A DNA stretch of 32,976 nucleotides. Source: Rivularia sp. MS3 (lineage in GTDB: Bacteria; Cyanobacteriota; Cyanobacteriia; Cyanobacteriales; Nostocaceae). The notes beneath the pieces were generated by a model, which saw only the letters and a list, made by a program, of their open reading frames with translations, did not search any database and was not told where the DNA came from. Position numbers and translations under genes: made by a program. Location of the stretch: contig JAHCMI010000088.1 of NCBI GenBank assembly GCA_019192545.1, forward strand, positions 1 to 32,976, written 5' to 3'. Below, piece by piece: positions 8,038 to 16,249 of this stretch (position 1 is the stretch's first letter; every line of letters begins with the position of its first letter).

Positions 8038-8715
8038 TTAAAACAACGCTACCTGTACTGGTGTTTCTTCGTGACTATCCGCAGCAAGACGAGAAATTTC
8101 TGACCAGGACATAACTAAGCTGTTGTAAGCTACACCTTCAGATGACCAGCCTTTGCGATCGCAAATGTTATATAGTCGATAGGCTAATTCTCTGGCTGCT
8201 TCTCCTATGGTTCCCAGTTGAGATAGCAAACGTGCTGCACTGGTTTCTCCCGCACCGTCTTGTAATTCCCGAATCATGTATTGTGTTGCTTCCCAAACGG
8301 TGAGACGTTTATCGGTTTGGGGATTCCAATTTTCGAGTAATTCGTCACGACGTAGAAGTCGGACTTTACCAGCTTTAGCAACGAGGACACCAGCATCTAC
8401 TAAGCCTTGTACCGATGTGTTTTTGGCTTTAGAAAGAGTTTCTGCTTCACCGAATAAACTTTCATTAAAAGCATATTGTTTAAACCAGATTAAAGCAAAC
8501 CGGGTTTCTGCATCAAATTCACCTTCCTCTTCGGCGAGGTAATCATCTAAAGTGAGATTGATTAGCTGTAGCGCTGTGCGAACCGACATTCGCGTACCGT
8601 CGGATTCTAAGACTTTACTATAGCGCGAGTATATCGCCATACCCGGACCAATGCTAGCTTGTGCTAAGTCAACTGGTGCGATGTTGCCTTGTTGGAGCTT
8701 TTGTAGTGCGTCTGG
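8038..8715 (-). pseudogene. C-terminal remnant of a DUF1156 adenine DNA methyltransferase
   Basis: An open frame of 225 codons, without a start at its upstream edge, matches the C-terminal part of DUF1156 anti-phage methyltransferases: LQQGNIAPVDLAQASIGPGM, then SRYSKVLESDG, AKNTSVQGLVDAGVLVAKAG, RLTVWEATQYMI and AYRLYNICDRKGW. The match continues 25 codons upstream of the first ATG (8638-8640), to a stop at 8716-8718. Full-length family members are about 900-1000 residues and carry the catalytic motif far upstream; none of that is present in the next 600 bp. A 200-residue protein could still be made from the ATG at 8640, but it would lack the methyltransferase domain. The break lies at about 8718. 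The upstream bases carry GAGGTAGCAACTATGATG, which may be the original start region joined by a deletion; this is uncertain. Confidence 0.8.
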
Positions 8716-9328
8716 TCATACATCATAGTTGCTACCTCGTTATTTCAGCCATTGAAGCGGTTACTTAGTTAAAATTAGGCACTATAAAATTAGCCCGTGA
8801 CTACGGACGTAAAAATAAAAAGCATTTATTTATGCTTCAATAGATGCACCTCAGAGTTTCTAAGTAAAAGCTCTGGCTAAATAATAAAAGAGGTAATTTT
8901 TTTATAAGTATTTCTCAGTAATGTTAGCTCATTTAATGCCATTGTCAACATACTGAATTTCCTTTTATCAAGGAGAATTTTTCCCTGACTTGCTTATTTT
9001 TTCTAAAGTATTGTTGGGGTAAGGTTTAAACCTGATTACCGATATATGTAACAAAAAGTTAAGTTAAACAGCTTCGACTTTTTAAAATATCATGAAAATT
9101 TATGATTGGTAAGCGACGCTATAAGTTAGCCTTGTTTTTGCTCGTAAGATTATTTGAAAGCCTCTCACACCCTACATTTAATATTCATCCTTACTGTTTT
9201 GTTTTATAGTCTTTATGCGATTACTATGAGTTTAATTCGCTCAAGCAATTCGTCATCATAATTCCTGTAAACTATAACTAATCTAAACTAATAACAGCAA
9301 ATAATGGTTATTAATAATAGGTAATATT
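8716..9328. other. AT-rich gap at the methyltransferase breakpoint
   Basis: These 613 bp separate the truncated methyltransferase from the oppositely oriented DUF1016 gene. All frames are broken by stops, and I see no methyltransferase motifs, tRNA or transposase. The sequence is AT-rich and probably holds the promoter of the DUF1016 gene. Confidence 0.5.
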
Positions 9329-10513
9329 GTGAATTACGAAGAACTGATTCATGATATCAGTAATATTAACAACACATCTCTTACTACTGTTACACGGGCT
9401 GTAAACAAAATTTTAACTATCCGTAACTGGTTTATTGGTGCGTACATTGTTGAGTACGAACAAAACGGAGTTGACAGAGCAGCCTACGGTACGCAGTTAA
9501 TTAAAAAGCTTGCTAATGACTTAAAAAGTAGAAAGATAGAGAGTTTATCTGACCGCAACTTGAAAAATTTTCGACAATTTGCGTTGACTTATCCTGCTTT
9601 AGCAAAAGATGAAAATATAACTGCATTTTTATCATTAATTAGTATACCATTTAACGCGCTACAAATTCGGCAGACAGTGGCTGCCGAATTTAAAACCGCA
9701 CCTCAAAACTTATTTCCAGCCCTGCAAGCTCGTGAATTAGAAAACCCTTCATTAAGTTGGCAAGATAGCAATTATTATCAACGTTTGGTTTCTACTATTT
9801 CATGGTCACATTTAGTAGAATTAACTCGTATAGAAGATACTACTAAAAGAGCTTTTTATGAATTAGAATGTATGAAAAGCAACTGGTCTAAAAGAGAGTT
9901 AAAACGGCAAATTAACAGTATGCTTTACGAAAGAGTCGGGTTATCTAAAGATAAAGAAGCTGTTTTAAAGCTTGCAAATGAAGGACAAATTATAGAAAGC
10001 CCTAAAAACGTTTTACGCGACCCTTATATTTTAGAATTTTTAGAATTAGAAGAAAAAGCTGCTTATTCAGAATCCGATTTAGAATCAGCTTTAATTAATC
10101 ATTTGCAAGAATTTATGCATGAATTAGGTCGAGATTTTTGTTTTGTTGACCGTCAATTTAGAATTACGGTTGCAGAAGAACATTATTTCCTAGATTTATT
10201 ATTTTACCATCGTTCTTTACAGTGTTTAATTGCTATTGATTTAAAACTAGGGAAGTTTAAACATGATTATGCGGGACAAATGAATTTTTATCTTAACTAT
10301 TTGAAGGAAAATATAGCTTATCCTCACGAAAATGCTCCGGTGGGAATTCTTCTTTGTGCTGAAAAAGATGCGGAAGCAGTTCACTATGCAACCGCAGGAC
10401 TTGATAATCAATTATTTGTCTCGCGGTACATGGTAGCGCTTCCTTCAGAAGAAATTCTTAAGCAATGGTTAATTGAAGAACAAGTTAGGCTTGAAAAACA
10501 ATTTTATTTATGA
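9329..10513 (+). CDS. DUF1016 (YhcG-type) PD-(D/E)xK nuclease
   Basis: A 394-residue member of the YhcG/DUF1016 family. The N-terminal half has the family opening, with ITNRxW-like sequence ILTIRNWFIGAYIVEYEQNG and the LSDRNLKNFRQF segment, likely DNA binding. The C-terminal half is the nuclease: YFLDLLFYHR followed by LIAIDLKLGKFKHDYAGQM gives the spaced D and D-x-K of the PD-(D/E)xK core. These proteins are common in defence and restriction islands; their targets are mostly unknown. The start is GTG with a weak AGG upstream. It is the only plus-strand gene in the island, placed where the methyltransferase N-terminus would be, and it converges on the helicase with a 34-bp gap. The frame and active site look intact. 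Confidence 0.85.
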   Translation: MNYEELIHDISNINNTSLTTVTRAVNKILTIRNWFIGAYIVEYEQNGVDRAAYGTQLIKKLANDLKSRKIESLSDRNLKNFRQFALTYPALAKDENITAFLSLISIPFNALQIRQTVAAEFKTAPQNLFPALQARELENPSLSWQDSNYYQRLVSTISWSHLVELTRIEDTTKRAFYELECMKSNWSKRELKRQINSMLYERVGLSKDKEAVLKLANEGQIIESPKNVLRDPYILEFLELEEKAAYSESDLESALINHLQEFMHELGRDFCFVDRQFRITVAEEHYFLDLLFYHRSLQCLIAIDLKLGKFKHDYAGQMNFYLNYLKENIAYPHENAPVGILLCAEKDAEAVHYATAGLDNQLFVSRYMVALPSEEILKQWLIEEQVRLEKQFYL

Positions 10514-10547
10514 TTCAAGATTAGTTCATTTATACAGTATTGAAAAA

Positions 10548-13500
10548 TCAAATCGGCTCAGTTCCGCGCTGCCACAATTCCTGTAAATTATAATTAACGC
10601 TGGTTGCAGCAAAATCGGGTTCTTGTTGAAATGGCTTGTGTATATAGCGAATTTGACAATTATCTGTAGATGATTCGGTTGAAGGTACTTGTACAATTGC
10701 CAAAATAAAATTATCGGGTTTATTAAGTGCGGCAATGATTTCGTTTTTGGTAACAGTTACGGTTTTTGCTCCTGCAATACGTCCTTTGACTTCGATAAAC
10801 CGCAATAATCCCTCACCCCCTTCCCCTCTCCCAAAATGGGAGAGGGGTGCTTGATAAAGCGGGGTGAGGGTACTAGACTCGATATCATAACCGCATTTTT
10901 CGCTACTTACATCTCGCGGTTCGTAACCCAATTTCCGTTCGGCTTCAATTACCGCAGCCATTGCTAATTTTTCTATTCTCTCCCGCGAAATTGCGATATT
11001 TTCTACATTCATATTTTGTACCGAATCTTTCCCCAATAACCGATTTAACAAACCGATGGGTACAATCAACGCACCACCGAAAATTACTGGTGGTAACGGG
11101 GATAATTTACGTTCTTGTTCGAGTTCACTTAACCGTTGCTGCAATCGCGCTTGTAATTCATCCGCACGCTGACGGGCTTTTTCGGAATTGATTTTAGCGT
11201 TTGCTTTACCTGCTAATTCTTGTGTCTTAAGTTCGCTAGCACGGTAATCCCAGTAATTGATTTCTTTGGTTAATCGGTCTTTAACCGCTATCATTGTTTT
11301 GATAGTAAGTTCTTCTTTACGTTGTTTAATTTCTTGAAGATGCTGGGGAACTAAGTTTTTAATCGCATAAGTTTTGGCTTGTGTTTCTAAGTCATTGTGT
11401 TGCCAAGATTTTTCTAAGATTGTTTCCACAACTGATTTTTCGTCATCCTTCAAAGGACGATAATCAAGATATGGTGCGTAGCCAGCATTCCTTGCCCTCA
11501 CCCCCGTCCCCTCTCCCAAAGCTTTGGGAGAGGGGTGTCCGTTAGGACGGGGTGAGGGTTGCTCCCCTTCTTTCAATATAGGAGAGGGGTGTCCGTTAGG
11601 ACGGGGTGAGGATTGCTCCCCTTCTTTCAATATAGGAAAGGGGTGTCCATTGTTCTTTATTTCTTGCTCCCCTTCTCCCAAATTGGGAGAAGGGGCTGGG
11701 GGATGAGGGAAAATTTCTACATACTGCATCCGCTTAGAAACAACCCTTCGAGAACCATTGTTATTTATCCGCGCATCTTGTATTGAATGCTCCAAATAAA
11801 CTAATGCTCGAACATTTTCGTAATGGTCATTTTCATCGACTAAAATAGTACCCTGCTTCAAAAAATTGCGATCGCGTTCTAAAGTTAAGTCAATTGTGGC
11901 ATCAAGTAACGGATGTCCCGGACAAACAAATGATGCAGGTGGTTTTCCTGGAACATTTATCAAATCCTTGTCAAAGCAAATCCTTTCGTAACGTCGCAAC
12001 AAGGGCTGACTTTTTCCAATTAACCTATCTCGATTGCGGACAGTTGCTGGTACATGAGTAATTTCATAACGTTGATGTTCGCGCTGACGGATACTTCCAC
12101 CCAACTTTTGAAAAGCCTCTAAAAAGAAAGCAGCGATAAAATGCGGTTGTAAACGTCGTGCTTGAGCGCGTTCCATTTCGGCACGGATTTCCTGTACTTT
12201 GGCGAAATCCATCGCATCTCGCGCTAATGCACGCTCTTCCAAGAGTTCGCGTAATTTATCTTGGTCTAACTTGCGTAAAACTTGATTCAATCTTGCCCTT
12301 ACTTCTGATGTATCTCCATAACGAATTGCATCGATGAGCAATCCCCGTAATTCCTTTCCCGCAATAGCTGTTCCTAAAACATCAAATACCTTACCACCCA
12401 AAGCTTGCTGTTCGATTTCCAACTTTTTCAATAGCGCTAGATAAACTTCCCCTTCGCGGGTTTCTTCAGCAACCAAATTCCATAAGTGACAAACTTCCGT
12501 CTGTCCAATGCGGTGAATGCGTCCAAACCTTTGTTCAAGCCGATTTGGGTTCCAAGGTAAATCGTAATTTACCATTAAATGAGCGCGTTGCAAGTTAATA
12601 CCTTCACCCGCCGCATCGGTGGCAATTAATACCTGTACATCCACATCTTGAGTAAATGCTTCTTGGGCTTTGCGTCGTTCCTCTCGTCCCATTCCACCGT
12701 GAATTGTGACCACAGCTTCTGCTCGTCCCAATAAAGTACTAATCCGTGCGGTTAGGTAATTTAAAGTATCGCGGTGTTCGGTAAAAATTAGCAGCTTGCG
12801 CCGATGTCCGGCAGCATTAAACATCTCTACATTGTCCTGTAGCAGCTTTGATAACTCCTCCCATTTTTTATCCGTACCACTACGACGTACTTTCAAAGCT
12901 AATTCTTCTAATTCCTTTAGCAGCGAAATCTCAACTTGTAACTCTGCAATCGTTCTTGATGCGGTTGCTAAATCAACAACTTCCTGCTCCATATTTTCTC
13001 TTTCTGCGGCAGAAACATCATCAAAATCGTCTTCAATATCTTCGACATTAACGACTTTGTTTAACTCAAAATCTACAAAAGTTCCTCGCTTAAATATTTC
13101 TTCTTCCCGTAAACGTTTCTCCAGACGTTCCCGACGACGTTTTAATGATTGATAAATAGCTTCTGGAGAAGAAGCCAAACGACGCTGGAGTATTGTCAAA
13201 GCAAAGCCAACAGTACCTTTACGTCCTTGATTTCCTAAAGCATCAGCACGATTAAATTCTTCGCGTACATAATTCGTGGCTTTTTTATAAAGCGATGCTT
13301 CTAAATCCGAAAGCTGATATTTAACTGTATATGCTTTTCTTTCCGGAAAAAGAGGCTTACCATTGAATTTGAGCAAATCTTCCTTAACCAAACGTCGCAT
13401 CAAATCCGAAGTATCTACAACATGAACCCCATCACGAAATTTTCCCTCGAACCTATCACCATCAAGCAACGCCATAAACAACTGGAAATCTTCTTCCTTT

Positions 13501-14318
13501 CCATTATGTGGCGTTGCTGACATTAATAAAAAATGCCGCGTTAAACTTGATAGTAACTTGCCCAGTTTATAACGCTTCGTCTCCTTAATTTCACCACCAA
13601 AAAACGAAGCCGACATTTTATGAGCTTCATCGCAAATAATTAAATCCCAATCCGTCTGCGATAACTTTGCTTGTAAATTCTGATTGCGACTGAGCTTATC
13701 AAGCCGAACAATCGCCAAAGACATCTCCGCAAATGCATTTCCCGTGCGTGCAGCTTCTATACGGTCATTAGTGATAATCTCAAATGGTAAATTAAATTTT
13801 TTCCCCAACTCATCCTGCCACTGAGCTTCCAAACTACCGGGACAAACCACCAAACAGCGATGTAAATCCCCACGTATCAACAACTCACGTATCAGCAAAC
13901 CAGCCATAATCGTTTTCCCCGCACCTGGATCGTCAGCTAAAAGAAAGCGGAGAGGTTGACGTGTCAGCATTTCACTGTACACTGCGGTAATTTGATGGGG
14001 TAATGGTTCAACCAGCGAAGTATGAACCGCCAACAAAGGGTCAAATAAATGTGCGAGTCGAATACGCAAAGCTTCAGATACAAGACGAAATTTAGCACCA
14101 TCAGCATTAAAACTCCAAGCACCTCCTTGAGTCACGACTTCTAAAGTGCTTTCCTTATCCCGAAATAGCAACTCATTTCCCAGAGTTCCATTAGTTTCTT
14201 TATAGGTTAATTCGACAACATCGGAACCGTGCCACTGTACATCGACAACAGTAACAATACTGTTAGGTAAAATACCTTGAACCTGGGTGCCTTTTGTTAG
14301 CTGTTCGAGTTTCGCCAT
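10548..14318 (-). CDS. SNF2-type helicase with C-terminal DUF3883 domain, interrupted in frame by repeats
   Basis: A superfamily 2 helicase of about 1256 residues. It has Walker A DDPGAGKT near residue 130, the DEAH box near 230, and motif VI QRFGRIHRIGQ near 600. The DUF3883 domain is near residues 1100-1235 (ERKLGYEPRDVS ... RFIEVKGR), a nuclease-like fold often attached to such helicases. It is the helicase partner of DUF1156/DUF499 clusters. I chose ATG at 14318 (MAKLEQLTKGTQVQGILP) because the family starts about there; the frame extends upstream to a TTG at 14366. Two repeat insertions are translated in frame: one of about 72 residues near 870-941 in the linker before the coiled-coil region, and one of about 20 residues inside DUF3883, between CGYDIES and RFIEVKG. 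Function may be kept, but the second lies close to the predicted active centre. Confidence 0.88.
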   Translation of the reverse strand: MAKLEQLTKGTQVQGILPNSIVTVVDVQWHGSDVVELTYKETNGTLGNELLFRDKESTLEVVTQGGAWSFNADGAKFRLVSEALRIRLAHLFDPLLAVHTSLVEPLPHQITAVYSEMLTRQPLRFLLADDPGAGKTIMAGLLIRELLIRGDLHRCLVVCPGSLEAQWQDELGKKFNLPFEIITNDRIEAARTGNAFAEMSLAIVRLDKLSRNQNLQAKLSQTDWDLIICDEAHKMSASFFGGEIKETKRYKLGKLLSSLTRHFLLMSATPHNGKEEDFQLFMALLDGDRFEGKFRDGVHVVDTSDLMRRLVKEDLLKFNGKPLFPERKAYTVKYQLSDLEASLYKKATNYVREEFNRADALGNQGRKGTVGFALTILQRRLASSPEAIYQSLKRRRERLEKRLREEEIFKRGTFVDFELNKVVNVEDIEDDFDDVSAAERENMEQEVVDLATASRTIAELQVEISLLKELEELALKVRRSGTDKKWEELSKLLQDNVEMFNAAGHRRKLLIFTEHRDTLNYLTARISTLLGRAEAVVTIHGGMGREERRKAQEAFTQDVDVQVLIATDAAGEGINLQRAHLMVNYDLPWNPNRLEQRFGRIHRIGQTEVCHLWNLVAEETREGEVYLALLKKLEIEQQALGGKVFDVLGTAIAGKELRGLLIDAIRYGDTSEVRARLNQVLRKLDQDKLRELLEERALARDAMDFAKVQEIRAEMERAQARRLQPHFIAAFFLEAFQKLGGSIRQREHQRYEITHVPATVRNRDRLIGKSQPLLRRYERICFDKDLINVPGKPPASFVCPGHPLLDATIDLTLERDRNFLKQGTILVDENDHYENVRALVYLEHSIQDARINNNGSRRVVSKRMQYVEIFPHPPAPSPNLGEGEQEIKNNGHPFPILKEGEQSSPRPNGHPSPILKEGEQPSPRPNGHPSPKALGEGTGVRARNAGYAPYLDYRPLKDDEKSVVETILEKSWQHNDLETQAKTYAIKNLVPQHLQEIKQRKEELTIKTMIAVKDRLTKEINYWDYRASELKTQELAGKANAKINSEKARQRADELQARLQQRLSELEQERKLSPLPPVIFGGALIVPIGLLNRLLGKDSVQNMNVENIAISRERIEKLAMAAVIEAERKLGYEPRDVSSEKCGYDIESSTLTPLYQAPLSHFGRGEGGEGLLRFIEVKGRIAGAKTVTVTKNEIIAALNKPDNFILAIVQVPSTESSTDNCQIRYIHKPFQQEPDFAATSVNYNLQELWQRGTEPI
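10810..10870. repeat. Palindromic repeat inside the DUF3883 domain of the helicase
   Basis: CCCTCACCCCCTTCCCCTCT leads into CTCCCAAAATGGGAG, and the copy closes with GGGGTGAGGG. It is translated as LTPLYQAPLSHFGRGEGGEG between the strands GYDIES and RFIEVKGR. In relatives these two strands are joined by a short turn, so the insert lengthens a beta hairpin. Confidence 0.85.
11494..11709. repeat. Compound palindromic repeat array inside the helicase gene
   Basis: Four related units in about 216 bp. One perfect palindrome (CCCAAAGCTTTGGG core) comes first. Two near-identical units follow, containing GGGGTGTCCGTTAGGACGGG and CTCCCCTTCTTTCAATATAG. A last unit has the CTCCCAAATTGGGAG core, shared at length with 7444-7508. 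The array keeps the reading frame and encodes GHPSPILKEGEQPSPRPN twice. Confidence 0.88.
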
Positions 14319-14728
14319 ATCCGGGTGTTTTACTTGGTAGTGCTGATTGATACGTTGTTTTATCAAAAATAAACGTCATCTCAAAGCAGCTTTTGTAAGA
14401 TTTATGATACCGATTTATTTCCGTTATATGTGTATAACATTCAACATTTACGACACTTAGACAGCAATCTTAAGTGACGGCGATTACCTAACGGTAGAGC
14501 TTCGCTTAACGCAACGTCTAAAAATCATCAATCAATTTAGTATCCTTTGCCACTACTAAGTAATTAATTTGACAAATTAAAATACTATTCGCTTTCTAAA
14601 TACTTGTTAATAAACCTACATTTGCTAAGTGATATGACTAAAATGAAAGCTAGAAGAAAACCAATATAAAAATCGAGAGATTTGTTCTTTTTGCAGTGCT
14701 TCAAACCCTTGTATAGCAAGCATTAGGC
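14319..14728. other. Gene-free interval between helicase start and left transposon end
   Basis: This should contain the promoter of the leftward defence group, but no boxes could be assigned. A cyanobacterial repeat-like stretch (GCGATTACCTAACGGTAGAG, then CTTCGCTTAACGC) occurs near 14480-14515. The rest is AT-rich with no open frame of note. Confidence 0.45.
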
Positions 14729-14870
14729 AAATTGTACAACTTTATTGTTCAATTTTTGAGAATAGAGTCGGGCAAATTGTACAACTTTATTTTTTCGATT
14801 ACCCGTCATTTGCAACGAAAAAATAGGTATTTCAGGCTTTTAAATTGTACAACTTTATTGTACGTCCACA
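14729..14870 (-). repeat. Tn7-like left end L1: terminus plus three spaced 20-bp repeats
   Basis: Read on the minus strand from 14870: TGTGGACGT (14870-14862), then ACAATAAAGTTGTACAATTT (14861-14842). A copy differing at one or two bases follows at 14793-14774, and an exact copy at 14748-14729. The first 20 bases, TGTGGACGTACAATAAAGTT, agree at 17 positions with the Tn7 right-end terminus as I remember it (TGTGGGCGGACAATAAAGTC). Three binding sites spread over about 140 bp is the known layout of the Tn7 left end, where TnsB binds. Confidence 0.78.
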
Positions 14871-14876
14871 TACTTC

Positions 14877-14945
14877 TGTCCAAAAATAATAAAGTCGTAC
14901 AGTAAACAATAGAATTGTACAACACATAATATAGTTATACAAATT
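14877..14945 (+). mobile_element. Right end R2 of a second, tandem Tn7-like element
   Basis: TGTCCAAAA (14877-14885) is followed by three abutting 20-mers: ATAATAAAGTCGTACAGTAA, ACAATAGAATTGTACAACAC and ATAATATAGTTATACAAATT. Abutting sites are the known layout of Tn7 right ends. It begins six bases after the left end L1 and points rightward, so a second element should extend beyond it. No matching left end was found by eye up to 32976, so the element may be truncated or longer than the window. Confidence 0.7.
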
Positions 14946-14984
14946 CTCCTATGGGTAAATTTTATTTAACCTGTGGGAGATTTT
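14945..14984 (+). terminator. Hairpin terminator just inside the second right end
   Basis: TCTCCTATGGGT (14945-14956) pairs with ACCTGTGGGAGA (14969-14980), 12 base pairs with three wobbles, followed by TTTTATTTA. It occupies the same position relative to its transposon end as the hairpin at 3901-3936, with base changes that keep the pairing. Confidence 0.7.
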
Positions 14985-15056
14985 ATTTATGATTTGAAGT
15001 AGAATCGCGCACCATCTAGAAGTTGGATTGAAAAACTGCAAAGAAAAGAGTATTTC

Positions 15057-15237
15057 GTAGGTTGGGTTAGACAGGAAAAAAATTTTGGTAAAGACAACAA
15101 TTTATTTTTATCCTATCGTAAGCCAATATTAAAATTTGAATAAATACTGTTAATCATTAAAACTCTAATGTTGGGTTACGACGCAATATTAGTTATTAGT
15201 CCAAATTCAAAATTTTCGTGCGTCTAACCCAACCTAC
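15057..15237. mobile_element. MITE-like element, copy 1
   Basis: A 181-bp element bounded by perfect 16-bp inverted termini GTAGGTTGGGTTAGAC and GTCTAACCCAACCTAC. It has no coding capacity. It is about nine-tenths identical by eye to 15940-16121 and in the same orientation. It lies just downstream of the Uma2 gene. No clear target duplication is visible. Confidence 0.75.
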
Positions 15238-15274
15238 CAACTGTATTTATCATTGTGTTTTGAAAATATAAATA

Positions 15275-15919
15275 TTAACTTTCCATTTGTTCTCTCACCC
15301 AATTCCTAAAAGCTCTAATTACAGAATTCCGACCTGCTGTTTTACTCTGTTCAAGATATTTTGGTAAAACTTCAGCTAAATCAAAATTAGGAAAGCTTTT
15401 GCTTTGCTCGGACACTACATAAGAACCATTCTGTAATAAATTTATTTGTAATTTCCCTTTCTCAAATCGCCAGAGTTCAGGGACTTTTAACGCTTCATAG
15501 ATGCTTGGATGAGTCCGGGAAGTAACATCAATTTCTAGAGCTAAATCGGGTGGTGGGTCTTGTGTTAAATCAAGCCTATTTTTACCACGCACTTTGCTTT
15601 CATTTTCAATATAAAAACATTGGTCTGGTTCAATACCTTGAAGCATGATTTGATTTTTAAAAGTCGTAGAACCAAGACTAAGAAATTCAATATCTAGCTC
15701 TTCTAAAAGTGCTTTGATTAAATCACCGATTATTTCTTTACCAAACTCATGTTCTGGCAATGGAGCCATAATTTCTAGCACCCCTCTGTCATAAGCAATA
15801 CGTGCAGCGCGATGTTCTCCGAGTTCGTCAAGAATTGTTTCAAATTCTTGCCAAGTGACATCATTTAACAATACCCGTTGTCCCGGTGGAAGATTAATAC
15901 GTCTAATGCTCAAGAGCAT
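15275..15919 (-). CDS. Uma2-family (DUF820) endonuclease-like protein
   Basis: A 214-residue Uma2 protein, a family with a PD-(D/E)xK fold that is heavily expanded in cyanobacteria and of mostly unknown function. The typical order is visible: VTWQEFETILDELGEHRAAR, then YDRGVLEIMAPLPEHE, a helix, and the active-site strand region DPPPDLALEIDVTSRTHPS, which supplies the acidic residues. The ATG at 15919 has AGGAG eight bases upstream. The gene lies between two direct copies of a MITE-like element, and the upstream copy ends only 20 bp before the start codon, so the promoter may lie in the element. Whether this gene belongs to the second Tn7-like element or to the host is open. Confidence 0.85.
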   Translation of the reverse strand: MLLSIRRINLPPGQRVLLNDVTWQEFETILDELGEHRAARIAYDRGVLEIMAPLPEHEFGKEIIGDLIKALLEELDIEFLSLGSTTFKNQIMLQGIEPDQCFYIENESKVRGKNRLDLTQDPPPDLALEIDVTSRTHPSIYEALKVPELWRFEKGKLQINLLQNGSYVVSEQSKSFPNFDLAEVLPKYLEQSKTAGRNSVIRAFRNWVREQMES

Positions 15920-15939
15920 ATTACCACTCCTATTATTTT

Positions 15940-16121
15940 GTAGGTTGGGTTAGATAGGAAAAAAATTTTGGTAAAGGCAACAATTTATTTTTATCCTATC
16001 GTAACCTAACATTAGGATTTGAATAAATACTGTTAATCATTAAAGCTCCAATGTTGAGTTACGACGTAATATTAACTATTAGGTAAAATTCAATATTTTT
16101 TGTGCGTCTAACCCAACCTAC
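15940..16121. mobile_element. MITE-like element, copy 2
   Basis: A 182-bp copy with termini GTAGGTTGGGTTAGAT and GTCTAACCCAACCTAC (15 of 16 paired), directly repeating 15057-15237. It sits immediately upstream of the Uma2 ribosome binding site. The rest of the 330-bp gap to the next gene shows nothing recognisable. Confidence 0.75.
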
Positions 16122-16249
16122 TGAATACTGACTGATAAAAAAACCTTAGAGAATGCAGAAGAAAGAAGTCAATAGAGATAGGAAATTTTAGAACGGGTGA
16201 CTAAACAGAAGCTATGTTGTTATAAAAGATAAAAATATTTACTGAGGTA

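Larger units (their letters stand above)
3873..14870. mobile_element. Tn7-like element in attTn7 carrying a decayed defence cluster; no transposase genes
   Basis: The glmS-proximal end has TGT plus one 20-bp repeat. The far end (read on the minus strand) has TGTGGACG plus three dispersed repeats. This matches Tn7 layout, with the compact right end next to glmS and the spaced left end distal. The whole 10,998 bp is occupied by five cargo genes or remnants; no tnsA, tnsB, tnsC or tniQ/tnsD gene is present. It could therefore be a cargo-only element moved in trans, or a degenerate one. Flanking five-base duplications do not match (AAATT versus TACTT), so the two ends may not come from one insertion event. 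The ends and spacing are seen directly; the family assignment rests on similarity to Tn7 ends recalled from memory. Confidence 0.72.

Noticed and set aside
10687-10715. TTGTACAATTGCC inside the helicase gene, similar to the transposon end repeat
   Set aside because: Only the TTGTACAA core matches and it lies in conserved coding sequence; the AATAAAGT part is missing.
11524-11706. Plus-strand open frame made of repeated MGEGCPLGRGE-like segments
   Set aside because: It is the antisense of the repeat array in the helicase gene; the low-complexity product reflects the palindromes.
3873-14870. Calling the cluster DISARM or a named published system
   Set aside because: The DUF1998 and phospholipase D genes of DISARM are absent, and the methyltransferase is only a fragment; domain names are safer than a system name.
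15275-15919. Uma2 protein as a transposase of the flanking MITE-like elements
   Set aside because: Uma2 is a nuclease-fold family not known to move such elements, and the termini flank it as separate complete copies.
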